Assembly: GCA_900545245.1 (NCBI GenBank)
Contig: UQYV01000052.1
Location: 1-21,217, forward strand
Source of the DNA: an uncultured Bacteroidales bacterium
Lineage (GTDB): Bacteria; Bacteroidota; Bacteroidia; Bacteroidales; UBA932
Length of the DNA stretch: 21,217 nucleotides
Reading direction: 5' to 3'
Under the pieces are notes generated by a model. The model saw nothing but the letters and a program-made list of their open reading frames with translations, had not been told where the DNA came from and ran no database searches. The position numbers were made by a program, and so were the translations under genes. The stretch's first letter is position 1. The number at the start of each line of letters is the position of its first letter. Of the stretch, positions 1-7,567 are shown in pieces.

Positions 1-34
1 GAACGTAGAAAAGGGCGATGAAATCGAAATATAG
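1..34 (+). CDS. C-terminal end of an upstream gene (partial)
   Basis: Reading from base 2, an open frame gives NVEKGDEIEI followed by TAG at 32-34. The composition is like the end of a beta-rich extracytoplasmic protein, but ten residues are too few to name a family. If real, the gene ends 91 bases before the susC-like start and could be an earlier member of the same PUL. It could also be a chance frame. Confidence 0.35.
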   Translation, partial: NVEKGDEIEI

Positions 35-125
35 ACCGAAAAGAATGAGAAAGATAATGCAGGTTATTTTTTGAAGGTTTCTAAAATAAAAAGAGTGAAC
101 TTTGTGCTGAAACAAAAACAAGGAT

Positions 126-3100
126 ATGAGAAGATTGATATTGTTGGCGTTGAGCGTGATGCTTGTGGTGCCGCTATTGGGGCAGAATGTCCGGGTGAGC
201 GGAACCGTGAGGGACGCTGACGGTACGACATTGCCCGGAGTGGGCGTCGTCCAAAGGGGAGACCTCAAGAATGGAACGGTTACCGACATCGATGGGAAGT
301 ATTCCATTACGGTTCCATCGGACGGTTTCCTCGAATTTTCCTCGCTCGGCTTCAAGACTGTGCTTGAAGCCGTGTCCGGGAGGACTGTCATCGATGTGCG
401 GATGAGTTCCGAGACCACAGCGCTTGAGCAATCAGTCGTCATCGGCTACGGAACTTCCAAGAAGCAGGACCTCACCGGAGCCGTGGCGGTCGTGGATGTT
501 GAGGATGTGAAGGATGCACCGGTGACTTCTGTCGCAGAGGCTCTTCAGGGCGGGATTGCCGGGGTTGACATTGTTTCTGGAAGCGGAGAGGCTGGGGAGA
601 GCACCAGCATACAGATTCGTGGGGCGCGCTCAATCTCGGCCGGTAACGAACCGCTGATTGTGGTGGACGGCGTTGTCGATGCGGTCTCCGACCTTAACGA
701 AATCAACCCTTCGGACATCACAGGAATATCGGTCCTAAAGGATGTCAGCTCCACGGCAATCTATGGCTCGCGCGGAGCGAATGGCGTAATTATCGTCACG
801 ACATCGCAGAAGCCGCCCAAAGGCGCGAAATACACTGCAACGCTCAAGAGCAGCACGGGATTCTCTCATGTCGCAGGCACGCTCGACCTTATGGACGCGA
901 CGGAATATGCGACGTGGATGAATATGGTCCGCATCGCCCAATATCCCTCTACCTCCCTTACACCGCAGGCTCCGGGCTCCGCATGGCCCTATTATAATCC
1001 CGAAATGATGGGACGCGGCACAGACTGGGTTAAAACGCTCTCGCAGACTGGAATCTACAATAATCAATATGCGGCGGTCAGCGCACATTCCGAAGGCATC
1101 AATGTCTGGGCAGCGTTTGGCTATACCTACAATAGGGGAGTCGTCATAGGTTCGTCGTATAATCGTTACACGGGGCGCGCGAATGTTGACACGAAACTCG
1201 GAAAGCGGCTTACCATAGGCGCTCGCTTCAATCTCACATTCTACGATGTCAACCGCACCAATGCGGCAATAAGCGGTACGAACACCAACTCGGCGATATT
1301 TCTCAGTCCATTGCTCAACACCGAGAGCACATGGAATCAGTACGGTTACGAGGAAAGCGCCGGCACCGTGTTCAACAATCCCTACATAAGCGCAAAGAAT
1401 ATCGACAATCACGCGGACAAATGGAGTTTCAACATAGTCCCTTGGGCCAAGATTGACTTCGGAAAGGGACTCGTGCTAAACACCACGTTCTCGTTCACGC
1501 GCGACAATGACCTCGGCGGCTACTACTCGCCATCGTGGATGCCGGTCGCAGAGGCAAGGCATACGGGCGGCACGGCGCAGCGCACTTACTGGGATCAGCA
1601 GAAAATCCTCAGCGAGACCACTCTGAACTGGAAAAAGACGCTTCGCAGACGTCACAGCCTCGAACTTCTGGCGGGATTTACGGCAAGCCGCAGAACGCAG
1701 GACAATTCTGTCTATAAAGGTACGGGATTCCTGAACGATGAGGCCGGCTACAACAACATGGCGGCAATAGCAAATTCGCGCAGTTACACAGCGAGCTCCT
1801 ACAAATATCTGAAAACCACCATGTCTGTGCTCGGAAGGGTCAACTACAACTACCGCCGACGCTACTACCTGACCTTCACCGCACGGGCGGACGGGGCATC
1901 CAACTTCTCCTCCAACCGCAAGTGGGGCTTCTTCCCGGCGGGAGCGTTCCGTTGGTCAATCTCCAACGAGGAATTCCTGCGTGACGCCTATTGGCTGAAC
2001 GATCTCTCGCTCCGGGTGAGTGCCGGACGCAGCGGAAACGACGCTATTTCGTCCTATTTGTCTATGGCCACGGTGCAGACCGACCGCAGTTCATGGGTGT
2101 TCGGGGACAATCAGTTGATGGTCACGATGCCGGCGCGTCTTGCCAATCCGAACCTCACGTGGGAGACGACCGACTCCTACAATGTGGGTCTCAACTTTTC
2201 CGCATGGAAATCCCGCGTGACGATTGAGGCGGACGCCTACTATTCCAAAACCTCGGACTTGCTGCTTAGCGTGCGCAACGCCCAGACCACCGGGTACAAT
2301 ACATATTTTGCGAATATGGGAAGCACGCGCAACATCGGTGTGGAGCTTTCTCTCACCACCAAGAATGTGAGTGTCAGGAACTTTGAATGGACATCCGTAT
2401 TCACGGTCTCGCATAATTCACAGAAGGTTCTGGATTCGGGAGCCGGCGATGAGGTAGTACCGACGGTTATGAACCCGCGCAGTTCTACACAATACATCTA
2501 CGGCTACCGCAAGGGCTATCCGGTGAATGCCCTTTGGGGCTACCGCTATGCCGGCGTATGGCATAGCCAGGACGAGATAGACCGCAATGCCTACACTCGG
2601 ACATACGTCTCAAACATCCGCGATGGCGCTAACGGCAGCAATGTAGGACGCGCCCGCTATGTCGATGTGAACGGGGACGGGAACCTCAATCAGGACGACC
2701 TCGTCTGTCTCGGGAGTTCCGACCCTGTGGCCTACGGAGGCTTCCAGAACAACTTCAAACTTTGGGGACGCCTTAATGTCAACATCTATTTCGCCTATTC
2801 GATAGGCGGAAAGATGTACAATCTCTCCGAACTCTGGCTCGGCTCGACCGGAAGTTCATATAACAAGTACCGTTATGTGCTCGACTGCTGGCACCCTGTA
2901 CGCAATCCGGACTCGGATATCCCGGCGGCCGGCTACCAGGATAACCTCGCGTCCGACTTTTATGTCCATGACGCCTCATTCCTGCGTCTGAAGTCGCTCA
3001 CAATCAGCTACAACATCCTGCTCAGTCGCTGGTCAAAGGTGTTCAAGAGCCTGAACATCGGTGTAAGCGGTGAGAATCTATTCCTGCTGAAGCGCTACAA

Positions 3101-3206
3101 CGGCTTTGATCCGGATGTTTCTACAAGCGGGACCGTCAGACGTCTCGACAATGGTTCGTTCCCGCGTCCGCGGACATACACCCTCAATCTTGAACTCAAA
3201 TTTTAG
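126..3206 (+). CDS. SusC/RagA-type TonB-dependent outer-membrane transporter
   Basis: This is the outer-membrane channel of the PUL; in the SusC family it imports oligosaccharides using TonB energy. The protein has 1026 residues, a usual SusC length. Residues 1-20 are a Sec signal peptide ending LLGQ. Residues about 23-100 are the CarboxypepD_reg-like N-terminal domain (SGTVRDADG, TDIDGKYSI). Residues about 105-230 are the plug, with VVIGYGTSKKQDLTGAV and the family signature SSTAIYGSRGANGVIIVTT. The rest is the 22-strand barrel, ending in the aromatic strand LNLELKF. It is followed closely by a SusD gene, the standard pair. A weak promoter-like match (TTTG near 70, GAACTTTG at 97-104, spacing slightly long) lies upstream; I do not list it separately. 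The substrate cannot be read from the sequence. The family assignment is very secure. Confidence 0.97.
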   Translation: MRRLILLALSVMLVVPLLGQNVRVSGTVRDADGTTLPGVGVVQRGDLKNGTVTDIDGKYSITVPSDGFLEFSSLGFKTVLEAVSGRTVIDVRMSSETTALEQSVVIGYGTSKKQDLTGAVAVVDVEDVKDAPVTSVAEALQGGIAGVDIVSGSGEAGESTSIQIRGARSISAGNEPLIVVDGVVDAVSDLNEINPSDITGISVLKDVSSTAIYGSRGANGVIIVTTSQKPPKGAKYTATLKSSTGFSHVAGTLDLMDATEYATWMNMVRIAQYPSTSLTPQAPGSAWPYYNPEMMGRGTDWVKTLSQTGIYNNQYAAVSAHSEGINVWAAFGYTYNRGVVIGSSYNRYTGRANVDTKLGKRLTIGARFNLTFYDVNRTNAAISGTNTNSAIFLSPLLNTESTWNQYGYEESAGTVFNNPYISAKNIDNHADKWSFNIVPWAKIDFGKGLVLNTTFSFTRDNDLGGYYSPSWMPVAEARHTGGTAQRTYWDQQKILSETTLNWKKTLRRRHSLELLAGFTASRRTQDNSVYKGTGFLNDEAGYNNMAAIANSRSYTASSYKYLKTTMSVLGRVNYNYRRRYYLTFTARADGASNFSSNRKWGFFPAGAFRWSISNEEFLRDAYWLNDLSLRVSAGRSGNDAISSYLSMATVQTDRSSWVFGDNQLMVTMPARLANPNLTWETTDSYNVGLNFSAWKSRVTIEADAYYSKTSDLLLSVRNAQTTGYNTYFANMGSTRNIGVELSLTTKNVSVRNFEWTSVFTVSHNSQKVLDSGAGDEVVPTVMNPRSSTQYIYGYRKGYPVNALWGYRYAGVWHSQDEIDRNAYTRTYVSNIRDGANGSNVGRARYVDVNGDGNLNQDDLVCLGSSDPVAYGGFQNNFKLWGRLNVNIYFAYSIGGKMYNLSELWLGSTGSSYNKYRYVLDCWHPVRNPDSDIPAAGYQDNLASDFYVHDASFLRLKSLTISYNILLSRWSKVFKSLNIGVSGENLFLLKRYNGFDPDVSTSGTVRRLDNGSFPRPRTYTLNLELKF

Positions 3207-3242
3207 GGAGGATACGACGATATGGAAAGGATTAATCTCGAT

Positions 3243-4922
3243 ATGAAAAGGATTTTTCTTCTTGTGACTATGACGGCCGTCTTCTCCATGACTGGCTGCT
3301 CTTTGAAAGAAAGGCTTATCAGCGACAGCGAAACTAAGGACTACTACACGACAACGGCTGAAGTGCGCACAGGACTGAATGCCTGCTACAATGCCATCCG
3401 TGCCCAGCTTGCCGGAAACGGTTTTTGGGAAGCCACCGAATGCGCTACCGATCTCATGATCTTGAACCAGTCGATGCGCTATGACGCGACTCTCGACATA
3501 TCGCCGACCAAGCCCGCGATTGCCTCCTCTGTCTGGCAGTACAGCTACCTCGGCGTCATGAGGGCAAACGGCATGCTCGCGGCGATAGACCGTTCAGTGA
3601 CCAGAGGCAGTTTCTCTGATGACGAGGCGCTTCCTCTGCGTGGCGAGGCCGTGGTGCTCCGCGCGTTCTTCTACTACCTGCTGACCTGCACGTTCGGCGA
3701 CGTCCCATACTACACTGAAGAAGTCACCCATGAGAATCGTCCGCGTATCGCCTCCCTTCCGAGAATGTCAGCGGATGACACAAGGGACAGCCTGATTGCC
3801 GAACTTGAGCATTACCTTTTTCCGGAGTCCCTCGGCGGACTTGAAGCCCTTGAACTTAGGCGCAGCTATGACGGAACTTCCGTGAGTCGGCTCGGTGCCG
3901 CGGCAGGACTTATGATTGCAGCGAAATTCTGCCTCTGGAACAGACGTTGGGGCGAGGCCGTGAAGATAATAGGCGTGCTTGAGGACATATACGGGCACTA
4001 CTCCGATTCTCCGTCCTCTTTTGGCGTGGACTATCCTCTGTCGGATGTTCCCTTCTCGAAGAAATATGTTCCGGAATCAATCCTTGAACTGCCTAACACG
4101 TTTGAAGAATACGGGCTTCAGATCACGGGAAATATTGCTATGATTGCGTCTCCATCTCATAACTACGGCTCTCCGGAAGGTTCGGACGACGAATTTACGC
4201 ACACAGATGTCTATGACGGAATCGGCATTCCGGAACTCGGCAGTGACGCTCGCATATCAACTCCGGCACGCCCGACAACCTACTGCTTCATGACCGTTCT
4301 TCCATACTCCGGCCCGGACCTCCGCTCCGGTGACTATTCGGACGGCGCGTCATCTTCGAGAAACGGCTCCGGCAATCTCGCGTGGAGGTGGAAAGGATAT
4401 GCCTCGGACGATAACGAGAGGCTTCCGGAGGGCTCTGAGGTGCGCTGGTTCAAGGCATCCCCTAAGGCCAACAACCGCCCGTGGCTCGGAAATAAATTCT
4501 GGTGCTACGGAATGTATTACACTCAAGATTCGAACAATTACAAGTTCTTTCGCTTTGCGGACGCGCTGCTGATGAAGGCCGAGGCTTATCTCATGTTCGG
4601 GGACTACGATATGGCAGCCAAGTACCTGAATATCACAAGGACACGCGCAGGTGTAGAACCGCTGACTTTTGCTTCTGTCGGCGGAAACGTCGAGGCGTTT
4701 ATGGAAGAAATCCGCCTTGAAAGGGCGCGTGAGCTGTTCGGGGAATTTCAGAGAAAGTTCGACCTCGTCCGATGGGGAATATGGTATGAGCGCACGTCGG
4801 CCTACAATGACGGGATGTACCTGCCTGGCTTCATACGTCCGTACCACCGCTATCTTCCGATTCCTGCGGAGCAGGTTACCTATTCAGGAGGGGCACTCGA
4901 TAATAGGGAATATGAACAGTGA
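3243..4922 (+). CDS. SusD/RagB-type glycan-binding surface lipoprotein
   Basis: The partner of the SusC transporter: SusD proteins cap the channel and bind glycan at the cell surface. I chose the ATG at 3243, which gives MKRIFLLVTMTAVFSMTGC, a lipoprotein signal with Cys19. An in-frame ATG at 3222 would add seven residues with acidic charges (MERINLD) before the signal. It has a GGGAGG ten bases upstream, but such sites are seldom used in this phylum. From 3243 the protein has 559 residues. The SusD-like N-terminal domain includes YYTTTAEVRTGLNACYNAIR (alpha-helical, TPR-type), and the RagB/SusD C-terminal domain includes EIRLERARELFGEFQRKFDL followed by VRWG and the closing YLPIPAEQ. All are family hallmarks. 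Only 36 bases separate it from susC, so the two are almost certainly co-transcribed. Confidence 0.95.
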   Translation: MKRIFLLVTMTAVFSMTGCSLKERLISDSETKDYYTTTAEVRTGLNACYNAIRAQLAGNGFWEATECATDLMILNQSMRYDATLDISPTKPAIASSVWQYSYLGVMRANGMLAAIDRSVTRGSFSDDEALPLRGEAVVLRAFFYYLLTCTFGDVPYYTEEVTHENRPRIASLPRMSADDTRDSLIAELEHYLFPESLGGLEALELRRSYDGTSVSRLGAAAGLMIAAKFCLWNRRWGEAVKIIGVLEDIYGHYSDSPSSFGVDYPLSDVPFSKKYVPESILELPNTFEEYGLQITGNIAMIASPSHNYGSPEGSDDEFTHTDVYDGIGIPELGSDARISTPARPTTYCFMTVLPYSGPDLRSGDYSDGASSSRNGSGNLAWRWKGYASDDNERLPEGSEVRWFKASPKANNRPWLGNKFWCYGMYYTQDSNNYKFFRFADALLMKAEAYLMFGDYDMAAKYLNITRTRAGVEPLTFASVGGNVEAFMEEIRLERARELFGEFQRKFDLVRWGIWYERTSAYNDGMYLPGFIRPYHRYLPIPAEQVTYSGGALDNREYEQ

Positions 4923-4954
4923 ATGCTGCTCTAAATGAAATTAAGATGTTGGAT

Positions 4955-5341
4955 ATGAGGAAATTATATATTATTGTGATGGCTGCCGCGGCACTCCTGT
5001 TCGTCGGCTGCGAAAAGCGTTTCGAGACCTCGATTGACCTCGGAATGAACACAAAAAGGATTAACATCACGACTGAAGCTCAGGAATTCTGGGTCTCTGT
5101 GTTTTCCGACGGGGATTGGATCGTCTCTGACGACCTCCAAGACGATGCCTGGATTGTTTCGGACACCCGTTCCGGCTCGGGAAACGGTACTGTTCATTTC
5201 GTGTGCTCGGAAAATGCCGGAGATGATGCCCGGTTTGTCCGCTATGATGTTACCGGTGGCTCGAAAGGACGTACAGTCTCGCTCTGGCTCGTTCAGGCGG
5301 GAACAAAGGAAAAAGCTTCTGAGGTAGAATTAGACATTTGA
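4955..5341 (+). CDS. Small lipoprotein with a single BACON-like domain
   Basis: The start at 4955 gives MRKLYIIVMAAAALLFVGC, a lipoprotein signal with Cys19, and a product of 128 residues. The in-frame ATG at 4919 overlaps the end of the SusD gene and would bury the signal. Residues about 30-115 fit a BACON-like Ig fold: a strand pair ending in SDGDWIVSDD, the GSGNGTVHFVCSENAGDDAR turn and strand, then GRTVSLWLVQAG, matching the usual WxxS...GxGxxxxxxxxxxNxxxxxR...VxQxG layout. In PULs such lipoproteins act as surface glycan-binding proteins or spacers. Its signal peptide and first strand closely resemble those of the next gene, which suggests duplication. The next ATG follows after 2 bases. 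The domain call is by pattern; direct binding of glycan is inferred. Confidence 0.8.
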   Translation: MRKLYIIVMAAAALLFVGCEKRFETSIDLGMNTKRINITTEAQEFWVSVFSDGDWIVSDDLQDDAWIVSDTRSGSGNGTVHFVCSENAGDDARFVRYDVTGGSKGRTVSLWLVQAGTKEKASEVELDI

Positions 5342-5343
5342 GT

Positions 5344-7563
5344 ATGAAGAAACTGTATATTATTTTACTTGCGGCCGTCATTGCGCTTGTCTCTTGTGAA
5401 AAACAGTCTGAAGCACCGGTCGAGCTTGGAGTGAAGGCAGATTCCGCCACATTGACTTCCAAGGGTGGAAGCTATCTTATTGACGTCCTTGCAAACGGAA
5501 ACTGGACGGCCTCAACGGATTCGGAATGGCTGAGTTTTCCGGAAGGGGTGTCAGGAACGGGCGACCTTGCGCTTGTCGTCGCCTTTGAAGAGAACGATGG
5601 CGCTGACAGGATAGGAAAGGTGACGATTTCATGCGGAGGGAAGTCGCGCATCGTCACTCTTATCCAAAAAGGTTTGCTGTTCACGGGAATAGAGTTCCTT
5701 TCCGGCAATTTCCTTGCAGCGGCCGAAGGGGGCACTCATTCCGCATCGCTGCGCTGCTCGGAGGCCGAAATTGTGTTTTCGGTGGACTGCGGAAATGCGC
5801 CGATGCCTTGGGTGAGCGAGATTCGAATGAATTCCGATGCGGTTGAATTCGACATCTCACGAAATGACGGCGAGACTGTCCGCACTGCAGAACTGACCGT
5901 CGCTTCAAGTTCGGATCCGTCAATGAAGGCGATTCTGCACATTACCCAGCCCGGCATCTCGCAGACACTCAAGCCAGTTGATTTTACGCAGCTTAAGTCC
6001 ATGCTGACCAAGGCCGGGAGCGTCACGTTTGAGGAAAATCTCGTGCTTGAAGGTCGCGTCATAAGCGACAATTCAGAGAACAACGGTGGCGAGAACCTGA
6101 ACATATCCTCGACATTAAAGGACGACACACGCTCCTCCAGGGTCATATATGTTCAGAATGAGCTGGCAAACTCCGGCCTACTCGTGGAATTCGTGACTGC
6201 AAAGGACAACACTACTGCACGCTTTGACCGCCTCCGTCTCCTTCTGAAGGGGATGAAACTCACTCGCAAAGGCGGAGGGACTGATGAACCGGTCCGCTAT
6301 GAACTGAGCGGAGCCACAGTGTCCAATGTTCTTGAAACGGTGTCCGGCACGGCAGACGACCTTCCGCGCAAGGAACGCCGCATCAAGTTCTTGACGGATG
6401 ACGACGTCTATACATACGTGACTCTCTCCGACTGTGAAATTCCGATTCGCAAGGGCCCTTTCGTGCCTGTTGACCTGCGCTACACATCCGTGATGAACAA
6501 ATATCCGATGCCTCTGCGTGACATCCATGGCGATGCTACCTGGCTTCTGTCAAATGTGGGCTGTGCATGGGCTCGCGATGGGAAGGGGCTTCCGGAGGGC
6601 TCGGGGACAGTTTCGGGAGTGATTGTCCACGAGAAATGCGACAATTTCGAATGGGACAACTCCGTTGCGGCAGCACGTCTTGCCGAAGGGGTGAGTCTCG
6701 ACTATATAACTGGCACCGGTACGCTTTCGCGCTATCAGATTCGCCCTATAACGCGCTCCGAAATAGCCATCGCCGACAAGTTCGAGGACGGATTTTCGGA
6801 GCTGCTCGCGGAGTTCCGCTACATGAACAAAGTTCACGCGGCCCTCGTCAAGAACGTCGATTCCAAATACACGATTTATTCGACCTATCCGGCAGTCGCT
6901 GACCCTCTCACAGACCCGTCGATAAAGGGGACGATGCTTCGCCGGAACAACGGCAAGCAGGAAATGATGGCGGATTGGCGTGACTGGACGCATCTTGGAC
7001 CGCTTTCCGGCAATGCGATTGCAAATCCGTCCGGAGGCAACGGGGTGTATGATTTCAACGGAGGCAGCCTCCATTGGAACGTGAACTCCGTGACACGCTC
7101 TTCCGGAATGATAATCCAGGGCAACGGCTCCGCATGGTACTGCTCCAAATGGACCACGAAGCAGTGGTGGCTCGTGACCGTGAACACTGAAGGACTTACG
7201 CCAGCGAATTTCCCGCTTTCCGTGAATTTCGGCGCGGAGAACGGACTCGGTGAGACTGTCGGTGCTCCGAGACACTGGGCGGTGGAGTGGTCGCTTGACA
7301 ACAAGACATGGAAAAAGGCAGCCGATTACACAGTGCCGGACTTCACTGTGGTCTATAAAAAGCGCAGCTGGCAATGCCCTGGATTCAAATATATCAGCGT
7401 GAACCTTCCAGAGGACAGCGCGATGCTCGGACGGGAGAAATTCTACATACGTCTTCGTCCGACATCGTCAAGTTCCGGTTCTATGGATGCGTACGACAGC
7501 CAGGCTTTTGTCTCGTCTCGTGAATCGGCATTGAATTATCTTTCAGTACGATATAACAAGTAA
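5344..7563 (+). CDS. Lipoprotein with two BACON domains, a DUF5689-like region and a C-terminal jelly-roll-like domain
   Basis: The ATG at 5344 gives MKKLYIILLAAVIALVSC, a lipoprotein signal (Cys18), and 739 residues; an upstream TTG at 5338 is unlikely. Residues about 28-110 are BACON 1 (NGNWTASTDSEWLSFPEG, GKSRIVTLIQKG). Residues about 118-204 are a divergent second one (APMPWVSE, TVASSSDPSMKAILHITQPG). Residues about 208-476 resemble DUF5689: an OB-like sequence with LEGRVISD, SSRVIYVQNE, GLLVEF, LKGMKLTRKGGG and a closing YQIRPITRSEI. Residues about 485-739 are beta-rich and full of Trp (GSAWYCSKWTTKQWWLVTVN, WAVEWSLDNKTWKKA), as in jelly-roll carbohydrate-binding or choice-of-anchor domains. 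This layout is typical of the variable surface glycan-binding protein encoded after SusCD. No catalytic motif is visible. The domain boundaries are estimates. Confidence 0.82.
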   Translation: MKKLYIILLAAVIALVSCEKQSEAPVELGVKADSATLTSKGGSYLIDVLANGNWTASTDSEWLSFPEGVSGTGDLALVVAFEENDGADRIGKVTISCGGKSRIVTLIQKGLLFTGIEFLSGNFLAAAEGGTHSASLRCSEAEIVFSVDCGNAPMPWVSEIRMNSDAVEFDISRNDGETVRTAELTVASSSDPSMKAILHITQPGISQTLKPVDFTQLKSMLTKAGSVTFEENLVLEGRVISDNSENNGGENLNISSTLKDDTRSSRVIYVQNELANSGLLVEFVTAKDNTTARFDRLRLLLKGMKLTRKGGGTDEPVRYELSGATVSNVLETVSGTADDLPRKERRIKFLTDDDVYTYVTLSDCEIPIRKGPFVPVDLRYTSVMNKYPMPLRDIHGDATWLLSNVGCAWARDGKGLPEGSGTVSGVIVHEKCDNFEWDNSVAAARLAEGVSLDYITGTGTLSRYQIRPITRSEIAIADKFEDGFSELLAEFRYMNKVHAALVKNVDSKYTIYSTYPAVADPLTDPSIKGTMLRRNNGKQEMMADWRDWTHLGPLSGNAIANPSGGNGVYDFNGGSLHWNVNSVTRSSGMIIQGNGSAWYCSKWTTKQWWLVTVNTEGLTPANFPLSVNFGAENGLGETVGAPRHWAVEWSLDNKTWKKAADYTVPDFTVVYKKRSWQCPGFKYISVNLPEDSAMLGREKFYIRLRPTSSSSGSMDAYDSQAFVSSRESALNYLSVRYNK

Positions 7564-7567
7564 AAAC

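Noticed and set aside
735..1412. Long open frame on the minus strand inside the susC gene
   Set aside because: It mirrors a strongly conserved gene on the other strand, shows no family motif or signal, and has unlikely composition. The same holds for the minus-strand frames at 6550-7374 and 12278-13051.
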